From: CAZOGW01 sp964579415
GTDB lineage: Bacteria; Actinomycetota; Acidimicrobiia; Spongiisociales; UBA5794
Reading direction: 5' to 3'
NCBI GenBank assembly: GCA_964579415.1
Contig: CAZOGW010000017.1
Span: 1-37,742 of the forward strand
DNA length: 37,742 nt
Shown one piece after another: positions 7,389-14,900 of this stretch (the first letter of the stretch is position 1; each line of letters starts with the position of its first letter). The translations under genes were made by a program, and so were the position numbers. The notes beneath the pieces were generated by a model that was not told where the DNA came from, searched no databases, and saw only the letters and a program-made list of their open reading frames with translations.

Positions 7389-7919
7389 CTGGAACGGAAC
7401 AGGCGACGTATCGATCGGATCCGCGAGCCGGGGTTCCTCGATGGGCTGGCCGAGCTCGACGACCGTGAGCTGCGCAGCCGCCGCCGCATGTGCGGCGAAG
7501 TGGAGCACGAGTTGTCGTACCAGCGGCGCTTGGTCCAAGCCCGGCTCGACCTGCTCGAGGTGGAGCGCAGGCGCCGCGCCGGTGAGGAGACCCGGTCGCT
7601 GGTCGAGGCGCTCCCGGAGGCCCTCGGAGACGGCTCGGCGGCGGCGGTCCATGTGACCGTGGCCACCCGGGATGACACCGCCCCGGTCACCGCCGGGCGG
7701 CGCCAGGTCGACCGCATCCTCGACGATGGGCTCCTGGGCCGCCTCGTCGAGTTGGACGGCGCCGCCATCGACAGGCTGGCCGCCGAGGCATCCTCCGCCG
7801 AGGAGACCCTCTCCCGCCAGCGGCGCACCGTACACATCGCCATCGACGCCCTCGACGACGAGCTTTCCCGCCGCTACCGCGACGGGCATACCTCCGTCGA
7901 CGACCTCTTCACGGCTTGA
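7389..7919 (+). CDS. RsiG-like c-di-GMP-responsive anti-sigma factor (start uncertain)
   Basis: Residues read from 7422 are REPGFLDGLAELDDRELRSR, typical of the N-terminus of the RsiG (formerly AmfC) family. Bases 7503-7550 encode E-x3-S-x2-R-x3-Q-x3-D, the exact c-di-GMP signature described for Streptomyces RsiG. Bases 7800-7847 encode a second copy with Q changed to H. RsiG uses two such helices in an antiparallel hairpin to bind c-di-GMP and hold sigma WhiG. There is no ATG, GTG or TTG in frame between the stop at 7374 and ATG 7488. I used CTG 7389, eight bases after GAAGGG, to cover the homologous N-terminus. ATG 7488 is the conservative start; a lost base joining ATG 7373 is also possible. 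It is first in a coupled operon. Confidence 0.8.
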   Translation: MERNRRRIDRIREPGFLDGLAELDDRELRSRRRMCGEVEHELSYQRRLVQARLDLLEVERRRRAGEETRSLVEALPEALGDGSAAAVHVTVATRDDTAPVTAGRRQVDRILDDGLLGRLVELDGAAIDRLAAEASSAEETLSRQRRTVHIAIDALDDELSRRYRDGHTSVDDLFTA

Positions 7920-7924
7920 GCGCC

Positions 7925-8872
7925 ATGTTCGCCGCCACGGTGCGCTCCGGTCTGGTCGAGTCGACCCACGCCTGGTCAGGCGCCTTCGTCGACGCCGACG
8001 GGACCGTCCATGGGCGGTGGGGGGAACCGGACGCACCCCTCTATTACCGCTCCGCCATCAAGGCGCTCCAGGCTGCCGTGGTCCAGGAGGCCGGCGCCGC
8101 CCTGCCTCCGCTGCACCTCGCCCTCGCCTCGGCCAGCCACGCCGGGACACCTGCACACGTCGCCATCGTGGAGTCGATCCTCGCCGGCGGCGGCCTCGAC
8201 CCGTCCGACCTGCAATGCCCGCCGTCCTGGCCCCGCTCGTCGAAGGCCCGCTTCCGCCTCCAATCGGCCGGCGAGAAGCCGTCGCGCCTGCTGCACAACT
8301 GTTCGGGCAAGCACGCCGGCTTCCTGCGGGCCTGCGTCGCCGCCGGATGGCCCACCGCCACCTACCTCGAGCCCGACCATCCCCTTCAGGTGCGTATCGC
8401 CGGCCTGACGGCACAGATGTCCGGACTCGACCCGCGCCCGGTGGGCATCGACGGGTGCGGGGCACCGACGCTGCGGGGGACAGTCACCGGGCTGGCCCGG
8501 GCTTTCGCCACCCTCACCGCGGAGACCCGGTTCTCCGACGTGGCCACCGCCTCGATGCGCTACCCGGCCCTCACCGCAGGCAACGACCTCCCCGACGGAC
8601 GCCTCGCCATGTGGTGGGGCGGTGTCGCCAAGTGTGGCGCCGAAGGCCTCATGGTCGCCGCCCGTAACGGGGTGGCCATCGCCACCAAGAGCCACGACGG
8701 GTCCTTGTCGGTGGCGGTCCAGACCTGCATCGAGCTGGGTCGCCGCACCGGGCTGCTCGGCGCCGCCGCCCTCGCCGACCTCGGAGACCTGCACGAGCCT
8801 CCCGTGTACGGGGCGGGGCGGCCGGTGGGGAGCCGCATCCCCGACCTCGCCGCAACCACAGGAGTGCGATGA
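7925..8872 (+). CDS. L-asparaginase II type (Rhizobium etli AnsA/ReAV-like)
   Basis: A 315-residue protein of the asparaginase II family, unrelated to the E. coli type. YYRSAIKALQ supplies the Ser-x-x-Lys pair, HNCSGKHAGFL supplies Cys and Lys, and IDGCGAPT the second Cys; in the R. etli enzyme the equivalent Cys, Lys and Cys bind zinc and Ser-Lys is catalytic. It is expected to release ammonia from L-asparagine in the cytoplasm. ATG 7925 was chosen; TTG 7916, overlapping the upstream stop, is possible. The stop overlaps the next ATG (ATGA), so it belongs to the operon leading to mshA. True substrate is unproven. Confidence 0.88.
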   Translation: MFAATVRSGLVESTHAWSGAFVDADGTVHGRWGEPDAPLYYRSAIKALQAAVVQEAGAALPPLHLALASASHAGTPAHVAIVESILAGGGLDPSDLQCPPSWPRSSKARFRLQSAGEKPSRLLHNCSGKHAGFLRACVAAGWPTATYLEPDHPLQVRIAGLTAQMSGLDPRPVGIDGCGAPTLRGTVTGLARAFATLTAETRFSDVATASMRYPALTAGNDLPDGRLAMWWGGVAKCGAEGLMVAARNGVAIATKSHDGSLSVAVQTCIELGRRTGLLGAAALADLGDLHEPPVYGAGRPVGSRIPDLAATTGVR

Positions 8873-9786
8873 TCCACGCCGACTGGGACACCCCGGCCTT
8901 CTCACGCGCCGCCCTCGCTCCCGGCACCGGGCCGTTCCCCCACCGTGACTTCCTGCGGGTGTGGTGGCGGCACCGCGCCGCCGCCGACGACCGGCTCCTC
9001 TTGGTGGAGGACGCCGATTGCCTGCTTCCGCTCATGGTGCACGATGGCGTGGTGCAGTTCCTTGGCGAGCCCGACCTCACCGACTACCACTCGCCGCTGG
9101 GAGGGCTTCCCCACGGCGCTGTCGCCCTGCTGGCTGAAACGCTTCCCGGTGCCCCCTTCCGCTTCGACAGCCTCCCCGCCGAGGCGGCGGACCCGCTGCA
9201 GGCCGCCCTCGCCGCCGCCGGCTCCCCTCCGGCCAGGGCCGAGGACGGCGCCGCCATGGTGCTGACCCTCCCCCCAACCTACGACGAGTACCTTGCCGAA
9301 CTGGGCAAGAAGGAGCGTCACGAGACGCGCCGCAAACGCCGCCGCTTCGCCGCCGCCGCCGGCGAGCCACGGGTGTTCCGCAATCAGGACAGCACCGCGA
9401 TGGGAACATTCGCCGCGATGCACAGGTTGTCGGCAGGTGTCAAGGGGGACTTCATGACCGCCGCCATGGAGCGGATGTTCGCCGACCTCCACACCGAGGT
9501 CGGAGCCCGCATCGACGCCGTCACCGGTGAGGGGGAGAGCCCCGTCGCCCTCGGCTTCGGGTTCGAGGACGGAGACACCTATTACCTGTACAACTCTTGC
9601 TTCGACCCGGAAGCCTCCGGCCTGTCCCCCGGGGCGGTCCTGGTGACCTGCCTGGTGGAGCGCGCCATCGACCACGGCCGGCGCACCTTCGACCTCCTCA
9701 AGGGCGACGAGTCCTACAAGCTCCGGCTCGGCGCCCGGCCACGCCCGCTCCACACCCTGACCGGGGTCCTCGGAGGCGCGGCGTGA
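8869..9786 (+). CDS. GNAT-superfamily acyltransferase (BioF2/CelD-like, FemAB-type fold)
   Basis: A 305-residue protein. The C-terminal half has the BioF2-like GNAT pattern: LAELGKKERHETRRKRRRF, an internal domain (FAAMHRLSAGVKGDFM), GEGESPVALGFGFEDGDTYYLYNSCFDP and the end LVERAIDHGRRTFDLLKGDESYKLRLG. Related proteins transfer acyl or aminoacyl groups in cell-envelope polysaccharide or peptidoglycan building; the substrate here is unknown. No signal peptide is seen. It overlaps both neighbours by four bases (ATGA upstream, GTGA downstream), so it is tightly coupled with mshA and may also modify an amino group. Confidence 0.85.
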   Translation: MIHADWDTPAFSRAALAPGTGPFPHRDFLRVWWRHRAAADDRLLLVEDADCLLPLMVHDGVVQFLGEPDLTDYHSPLGGLPHGAVALLAETLPGAPFRFDSLPAEAADPLQAALAAAGSPPARAEDGAAMVLTLPPTYDEYLAELGKKERHETRRKRRRFAAAAGEPRVFRNQDSTAMGTFAAMHRLSAGVKGDFMTAAMERMFADLHTEVGARIDAVTGEGESPVALGFGFEDGDTYYLYNSCFDPEASGLSPGAVLVTCLVERAIDHGRRTFDLLKGDESYKLRLGARPRPLHTLTGVLGGAA

Positions 9787-11021
9787 TCGAACGGGTCGTC
9801 TATGTCTCCATGCACACCTCGCCCCTGCTGCCCCCGGGCGAGGGTGACGCCGGAGGGATGAATGTGTACATCGACGAGCTGGCGAGGACCATGGCTCGGC
9901 GCGGGCTCGATGTCACCGTCCTCACCCGACGCGCCTCGGCGACGGAACCTGAGATCATCGAGGTGAGCCCCCACTACCGGGTGGTCCACATCGAGGCCGG
10001 TCCGGCGACTCCGCTGCCGGTGGCCGCCCTGCCCCCGCTGGTGGGCGCCTTCGCCGAGCGCTCCCTGGGATGGCTGCGCAGCCACGGTGTGCGCCCCGAC
10101 GTGATCCACTCCCACTACTGGCTGTCGGGTTGGGTGGGCGTGATCCTCAAGGAGGTACTGGGCGTTCCTCTCGCCAACTCCTTCCACACGTTGGGCCGGG
10201 TCAAGGATCTCACCCGTCGCCCCGACGAGCGACCGTCGAGCCCGGTGCGCACACTCACCGAGACCGAGGTCATCGCCCGCTCCGACTGTGTCATCGCCTC
10301 CACTCCGCACGAGCTCGAGGACCTGCTCGACCACTACGGCGCGGTGCCCGAGCGGGTGTGCGTCTCGCCTCCCGGTGTCGACCACGACTTGTTCCGCCCT
10401 GGCGACAAGCGGCAGGCAAGGCGTGGGTTGGGGTGGCCCGCCGGCGAGCCGACGGTGCTGTTCGTGGGTCGCATCCAGCCGCTCAAGGGCGTCGACGTAG
10501 CCATCGCCGCCCTTGCCGAACTGGAGGGCGCCACCGCCGGGCCGCGGCCGCGGCTCGTCGTCACCGGGGGGCCGAGTGGCCCAGAAGGCGAGGACGAGTT
10601 GCACCGCCTCCGTCTCCAGGTGAACGACCTCGGAGTCGCCGATCAGGTCAGCTTCCTCCCGCCGCAGCCACACCACACCCTCCCGCGGCTGTACCGGGCC
10701 GCGGACGCCCTGGTGATGCCGTCGCGCAGCGAATCGTTCGGGCTGGTGGCCGTCGAGGCCCAGGCCTGCGGGTTGCCCGTGGTCGCCGCCTCTGTCGGCG
10801 GACTGCGCCACGTCGTCGACGATGGCCGCTCCGGGATCCTGGTCGACCGCCCCGAAGCCGACGCCTACGCCAAGGCGTTGTGGAGCATCCTCTCCGACTC
10901 CACCGAGGCCGCCAGGTTGTCGGAGGGTGCCATCCACTTCTCGCAGCGGTTCTCATGGGCAGCGACCGCCCACCGCCTCACCGAGCTCTATTCCGGGATC
11001 TCCGCCCGCGCCGCCGACTGA
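9783..11021 (+). CDS. mshA: D-inositol-3-phosphate glycosyltransferase, first step of mycothiol synthesis
   Basis: A 412-residue GT-B, GT4-family enzyme. The N-terminus (VYVSMHTSPLLPPGEGDAGG followed by MNVYIDELARTMARRG) matches MshA, which joins GlcNAc from UDP-GlcNAc to inositol 3-phosphate. The C-terminal domain has VGRIQPLKGVDVAI and the E-x7-E motif ESFGLVAVE, which binds the nucleotide sugar. GTG 9783 overlaps the preceding stop by four bases; the reading frame is open 62 codons further upstream but that part lies inside the GNAT gene. The cell should therefore use mycothiol as main thiol. A different GT4 sucrose-synthase-like role is less likely because of the GDAGGMNVY motif. Confidence 0.88.
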   Translation: MIERVVYVSMHTSPLLPPGEGDAGGMNVYIDELARTMARRGLDVTVLTRRASATEPEIIEVSPHYRVVHIEAGPATPLPVAALPPLVGAFAERSLGWLRSHGVRPDVIHSHYWLSGWVGVILKEVLGVPLANSFHTLGRVKDLTRRPDERPSSPVRTLTETEVIARSDCVIASTPHELEDLLDHYGAVPERVCVSPPGVDHDLFRPGDKRQARRGLGWPAGEPTVLFVGRIQPLKGVDVAIAALAELEGATAGPRPRLVVTGGPSGPEGEDELHRLRLQVNDLGVADQVSFLPPQPHHTLPRLYRAADALVMPSRSESFGLVAVEAQACGLPVVAASVGGLRHVVDDGRSGILVDRPEADAYAKALWSILSDSTEAARLSEGAIHFSQRFSWAATAHRLTELYSGISARAAD

Positions 11022-11073
11022 GCATCCGGATGGTGGAGGCGGCGCCGGCGACGCCCGGGAAGGGGATGCAAGC

Positions 11074-11230
11074 CGCGAAAAGTCGGCGAGAGAAACTTGT
11101 CGACAGAGGGTTGTGCACAAGACCCTGTGGATTGCTGTGGGTATGTGGAGAACCTACCGATCATGGCGCGGTCAACGGTGCGGGACGGCGTGCAACGATC
11201 ATCCGTGATATGAGCTCGCGAAAAGTCGGC
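11074..11230. promoter_or_regulatory. DnaA-box-like cluster framed by 14-bp direct repeats
   Basis: The 445-base space between mshA and the VOC gene has no gene I can support. From 11097 to 11152 it holds five 9-mers close to the DnaA box TTRTCCACA on either strand: TTGTCGACA, TTGTGCACA (part of the palindrome TTGTGCACAA), TGTGGATTG, TGTGGGTAT and TGTGGAGAA. The 14-mer CGCGAAAAGTCGGC occurs at 11074 and again at 11217, flanking the cluster. It could bind DnaA for titration or regulation. There is no dnaA or dnaN here and no obvious AT-rich unwinding region, so I do not call it an origin. Confidence 0.45.
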
Positions 11231-11417
11231 CTGATCAGCCGGGTTGAATCTGAGCCGTCGGCTTCGTATGGTCGGACCTGTCAAAGCCCAAGGTGCTGAC
11301 AGGGTCGTCAACTCGTTCGGGGAAGTGCGGGAGAGATGCCCCCAGAGGTTCCTTGGGCTTTGGCGCGGGGTGGTCCTGTCACTTCACAGGGCGCCAAGCT
11401 GCAACGAAGCTGGGGGG

Positions 11418-11431
11418 TACTTGGTACTTGG
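11418..11431 (+). repeat. Heptad array, two copies of TACTTGG
   Basis: Two perfect TACTTGG heptads preceded by GG, about 35 bases before the VOC gene. They are inverted relative to the three heptads at 11997-12017, so the VOC gene is bracketed by inverted arrays with a 17-base perfect match. Confidence 0.8.
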
Positions 11432-11466
11432 TCGTGGGCATCCGGGGGGCGGGGTACGGTGACGGG

Positions 11467-11985
11467 GTGTTGAGCGCGGTGCGGCTTCCGATTCCTTGGG
11501 ATGAGTTCTCGCTGCCCAATCCGTTACTGGTCGGAGGGACCGTGCTGTTCACTGGAGAACCGGCATGGGCGTGGTCGGGCCGGGCGCCGAGCTTGGGGAT
11601 CCCTGAGTGCGAGCCCGAATCAGGGGGCGGCTTGGAGGGGTGGGGGCTCGACCATGTGGTGCTGCTGGTGCCGGACCTCGACGAGGCGATGGGCGCCTTC
11701 GGGGAGATCGGGGTGGTCCCACGGCTCAAGGCGGCGGTCCGGGGCCGCCCGATCGCCCATCTGCGGGTAGGTCCGGTCTTGGAGGTGATCGAGTCCCCCG
11801 TACGCAGCCCTGCCGTCTACGGCGTGGCCCTGGTGACAGATGAGCCCCTTGAGGTGCTGGCGCTCCGCTGGCGCTCTCTGGGCCGTGATGTCGCCGACCC
11901 CCAACCGGCCCGCCAACCCGGGCGCCGCATCCTCACCGTCCGTGCCTTGGAAGCGGGCCTCGCCGTCATGTCACCCGATCGATAG
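11467..11985 (+). CDS. VOC-superfamily (glyoxalase-like) protein
   Basis: A 172-residue protein whose middle has a vicinal-oxygen-chelate half-fold: WGLDHVVLLVPDLDEAMGAF followed by GPVLEVIESPV and YGVALVTDEP. The first 60 residues (IPWDEFSLPNPLLVGGTVLF) are not recognised. Only one His-type metal ligand is obvious, so binding or non-metal function is possible. GTG 11467 was chosen because reading further upstream enters the heptad array and unlikely peptide; TTG 11470 is an alternative. It stands alone, convergent with the kinase gene, between two inverted heptad arrays. Substrate unknown. Confidence 0.72.
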   Translation: MLSAVRLPIPWDEFSLPNPLLVGGTVLFTGEPAWAWSGRAPSLGIPECEPESGGGLEGWGLDHVVLLVPDLDEAMGAFGEIGVVPRLKAAVRGRPIAHLRVGPVLEVIESPVRSPAVYGVALVTDEPLEVLALRWRSLGRDVADPQPARQPGRRILTVRALEAGLAVMSPDR

Positions 11986-11996
11986 ACCCCCTGGCA

Positions 11997-12017
11997 CCAA
12001 GTACCAAGTACCAAGTA
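11997..12017 (-). repeat. Heptad array, three copies of CCAAGTA
   Basis: Three perfect copies of CCAAGTA (reverse complement of TACTTGG), 11 bases after the VOC stop and just before the stop of the convergent kinase gene. It is the right-hand partner of the array at 11418-11431. Confidence 0.85.
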
Positions 12018-12021
12018 CCTT

Positions 12022-12909
12022 CTAGATTCCGAAGAACAGCTGCCGGAGCCTGACGGAGCTGGCTTGGTAGGTTTCGAGATCGATGCGCAGCGAGCCGAGG
12101 CGGAGGCCGGCCATGCGATCGCCGTAGCGGGTGGCCACCCGGAGGGCTTCTCCTTCGTACTCCAAGGCGCCGAGACCCTGGCAGCGGCCGGTATCGTCGA
12201 GCACACCCACCAGCATGCCGTGAAGGCGCTGTTGGTCGAACCCTTCGGGAAGGGTCGGGGCGAACACCGAGGAATGCACCCGCCAGCGGTCAAGCGGCGG
12301 GGCGAGGGCGTCGCCGAAAGCCTTGCGCAGCAGGTCGTGACGGGTTACCGGGTCGAGCGGATGGTGATCCTCCTCGGGCTCGGCCCGAGCCACCCGGGCC
12401 CCCAGGAACCGCTTCAGCATGGCCACGATGGGCTCCATCTCCGCACCGCGCTGAAGCGCGATGACCAGCGCCGGCCTGCACAGCTCCATCAGGTGATACT
12501 TGATGGTCTGCCCGACGACACCGCCGACCACGTCGGAGGTGTCGAGTACCACGAAATCCGCCTGGCGCTGCGCCATCTCGGCGAGGGACGCCAGGGCGAC
12601 CACATGGGGCAGGATCACGTCCTCGGCGTGGGTGGAGCCGACGAAGCGCAGTTCGTCGGCCTCGTGGAGGGTCACCAGGTCGTCGGCGGATCCGAGGATG
12701 CGCATCCCGGCGCACGCAGGTGGGCCCACGGTGGCAGCGCCCACGTCGCCGTCGACGAAGGCGGCGGTGAGCCCGCTGTCGAGGGCGTCCTCGACGAGAT
12801 AGCGTGCCAGCGACGTCTTGCCGCTGTCGGCGGCTCCGATCAGCATGATCAGGCCGCGCTCTCCTTGAACCCGCTCGCGCAGGCTTGCGTGGGCGTCCCT
12901 GTTACCCAC
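12022..12909 (-). CDS. Clp1/Grc3-type P-loop polynucleotide 5'-kinase-like protein
   Basis: A 295-residue P-loop protein. Walker A is GAADSGKTS, followed by AFVDGDVGAATVGPPA, and then VLDTSDVVGGVVGQTIKYHL and PALVIALQRG, matching the lid and following strand of the Clp1/Grc3 family. Members phosphorylate 5'-OH ends of RNA or DNA; eukaryotic ones act in tRNA and rRNA processing, and bacterial ones are rare and little studied. The C-terminal 120 residues (WRVHSSVFAPTLPEGFDQQR onward) are an accessory region. The start is GTG with AGGAGG four bases upstream. The gene stands alone, convergent with the VOC gene. Kinase activity is inferred. Confidence 0.78.
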   Translation of the reverse strand: MGNRDAHASLRERVQGERGLIMLIGAADSGKTSLARYLVEDALDSGLTAAFVDGDVGAATVGPPACAGMRILGSADDLVTLHEADELRFVGSTHAEDVILPHVVALASLAEMAQRQADFVVLDTSDVVGGVVGQTIKYHLMELCRPALVIALQRGAEMEPIVAMLKRFLGARVARAEPEEDHHPLDPVTRHDLLRKAFGDALAPPLDRWRVHSSVFAPTLPEGFDQQRLHGMLVGVLDDTGRCQGLGALEYEGEALRVATRYGDRMAGLRLGSLRIDLETYQASSVRLRQLFFGI

Positions 12910-13013
12910 CGGCCCTCCTTTGTGCCCTGTCGTCCGGCCGCGCCGACCGACATCCTCGGAGGGGATTGTAAGAGGTGGGCGTTGCGTGTGCGCCGAGGTG
13001 CGCAGCGGGGAGG

Positions 13014-13069
13014 TACTTGGTACTTTGTACTTGGTGGCCGCGGCGCCGGGTACCGAGTACCTGTACCGC
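13014..13069. repeat. Heptad stem-loop between the acyl-CoA synthetase and kinase genes
   Basis: TACTTGG, TACTTTG, TACTTGG (13014-13034), then a GC-rich spacer, then TACCGAG, TACCTG, TACCGC (13051-13069). The second block is an imperfect reverse complement of the first, giving a compact hairpin with some G-T pairs. It sits 18 bases after the stop of the synthetase gene and upstream of the kinase gene on the same strand. Confidence 0.8.
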
Positions 13070-13087
13070 TTTCTGCGGGACCACCCC

Positions 13088-14875
13088 TCAGTCCTGATAC
13101 GCGTCGCGCAACGCTCTCCTCATCACCTTCGCTGACGCGGTTCTGGGCAAGCTCTCGACGACCTGCACGTCGTGGATCCGGAAGAGGGGGTTGAGGTTGC
13201 GGGACAACGCCTGCTGTAGCTCCGCCTTCAGTGCCTCGGGGCCGGCGCCCGGTGCCACGGTGTAGACCACGAGGCGGTTGGGACCACCGCCGGGCGGGGG
13301 TACGGCAATGGCGGCCACCTCGACCACTCCTGGAACGGCCGCCATCACACGCTCCAACTCGGCAGAGCCCACCTTGATGCCGCCCAGGTTCATGGTGTCG
13401 TCGATGCGGCCCAGGGCCCGGTAGCGGCCGTCGGGAAACCGTTCGAAGTGGTCGCCGTGGCGCCGCAGCGGCACGTCGGACTGGGGCAGGTCGGCGTAGT
13501 ACGCAACGTGGTGGTCCTTGTTGAGGAGCCGGTCGGAGAGCCCGATCGACGGCGGTACCAGGAACACCTCTCCCGAATCGGTGGGCGCGCCCTCCTCATC
13601 GAGAATTCGCAGGTCGAGACCGAGGGCCGGGGTGGTGAACGTGCCCGGGACCGACGGCTGGACCGTGGTGGCGGTGATGTAGCCGCCGCCGATCTCGGTG
13701 CCGCCGCAGTATTCGATGACGGGGCGGCCCCCGGCGAGCTCCATCAGCCAGGCCATGTCGTCGGGATTGGAAGCCTCTCCGGTGGAGCTGAAGCAGCGGA
13801 TGCCGGTCCAGTCGAGGCCGTCCATACATCCGGTGGCCCGCCAGGTGGCGACCAGGCTGGGAACCACACCGAGCGTGGTCACCGCGGCGTCCTCGACGAA
13901 GCGGCCGAACCCGGCGCCGGTGGGGGCATCGTCGTAGAGGGCCATGGCGGCTCCGTTGACCAGGGAGGCGTAGATGAGCCACGGGCCCATCATCCAGCCC
14001 AGGTTGGTGGGCCAGGCCACCACGTCGCCCGGCTGGATGTCGTGATGGAAGTGGGCGTCCGCCGCCGCCTTGATCGGCGTGAGCTGGGTCCAGGGGATGA
14101 CCTTCGGCTCGCCGGTGGTGCCCGACGAGAACAGGATGTTGGTCTCGGTGTCCGGCGTCACCGCCACCGGCTGCAGCGGCCCGGGCTTGCCGAGGAATCC
14201 CTCCCAGGAGATGTCGCCGTCGGCGAGCGGTAGCCCGGCTCCGGTGTCGACGACGATGCACCTGGCGGCACCGGCGTCCCTCACCTTGGCGTACATCGGT
14301 AGCTCGCGGCCGCCACGAATGGTGCGGTCCTGGGTGACCACGGTGGTGGCCCCGGTGAGGTGCAGCCGTACCGCTATCTCGGCGGGGGCGAAGCTGTCGG
14401 CGATGGAGACCACCACGCCACCGGCGGCAACGACACCCAGGTAGGCGGCGACCGATTCCAGCGTCATCGGCATGGCGATGGCGATACGGTCGCCGGGGCC
14501 GAGCCCGGCGGCGGCCATCCCGGAGACCACCCGGCTCACCAGCCCGGCCATCTCTCCGTAGGTCACCCGCTCCAGGGCGCCCTCCCGGGTGTGGACCAGT
14601 GCGACGGCGCCCGGGTCCCCGCCGAAGCAGGTGGCGACCATGTTGAGCAGGGCGCCGGGTAGCCAGTCCGGCGCTTCGGGCGTCGAGTCCTCGTCGAGGA
14701 TCGCCGACGGGGGCCGCTCGAAGACGATGCCGAGGCGCTCCACCGCCTTCCACCAGTAGCCGGCCCGATCGGCGACGGACCAGGCGTGCAACTCCGGGTA
14801 GCCGGGCAGCCCCAGCTCCCGGGCCAGGTCGGTCACGTTGGCGCGCTCGACGGCGGCAGAGTCCGCTTCCCACAT
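13088..14875 (-). CDS. AMP-forming acyl-CoA synthetase (acetyl/acetoacetyl-CoA synthetase-like)
   Basis: A 595-residue ANL-superfamily enzyme that would activate a carboxylic acid through an acyl-adenylate. The N-terminus (PELHAWSVADRAGYWWKAVE) is the acetyl-CoA-synthetase-type leader. Core motifs are FSSGTTGEPKVIPW (P-loop), YCGGTEIGGGY, GRIDDTMNLGGIKVGSAELE and, near the end, PRTASAKVMRR with the adenylation lysine. Length suits short-chain or acetoacetyl-CoA synthetases. Acetoacetate made by the homogentisate pathway would be a sensible substrate, but that is inference. ATG 14875 was chosen because the longer form (14911) would overlap the divergent MFS gene; GGAG lies four bases before it. 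Confidence 0.88.
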   Translation of the reverse strand: MWEADSAAVERANVTDLARELGLPGYPELHAWSVADRAGYWWKAVERLGIVFERPPSAILDEDSTPEAPDWLPGALLNMVATCFGGDPGAVALVHTREGALERVTYGEMAGLVSRVVSGMAAAGLGPGDRIAIAMPMTLESVAAYLGVVAAGGVVVSIADSFAPAEIAVRLHLTGATTVVTQDRTIRGGRELPMYAKVRDAGAARCIVVDTGAGLPLADGDISWEGFLGKPGPLQPVAVTPDTETNILFSSGTTGEPKVIPWTQLTPIKAAADAHFHHDIQPGDVVAWPTNLGWMMGPWLIYASLVNGAAMALYDDAPTGAGFGRFVEDAAVTTLGVVPSLVATWRATGCMDGLDWTGIRCFSSTGEASNPDDMAWLMELAGGRPVIEYCGGTEIGGGYITATTVQPSVPGTFTTPALGLDLRILDEEGAPTDSGEVFLVPPSIGLSDRLLNKDHHVAYYADLPQSDVPLRRHGDHFERFPDGRYRALGRIDDTMNLGGIKVGSAELERVMAAVPGVVEVAAIAVPPPGGGPNRLVVYTVAPGAGPEALKAELQQALSRNLNPLFRIHDVQVVESLPRTASAKVMRRALRDAYQD

Positions 14876-14900
14876 ACGGCTCCGCAGCGTACCGGCTTGA

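Noticed and set aside
11074..11230. Chromosomal origin of replication
   Set aside because: No dnaA/dnaN neighbours and no clear AT-rich region; box-like sites alone are not enough.
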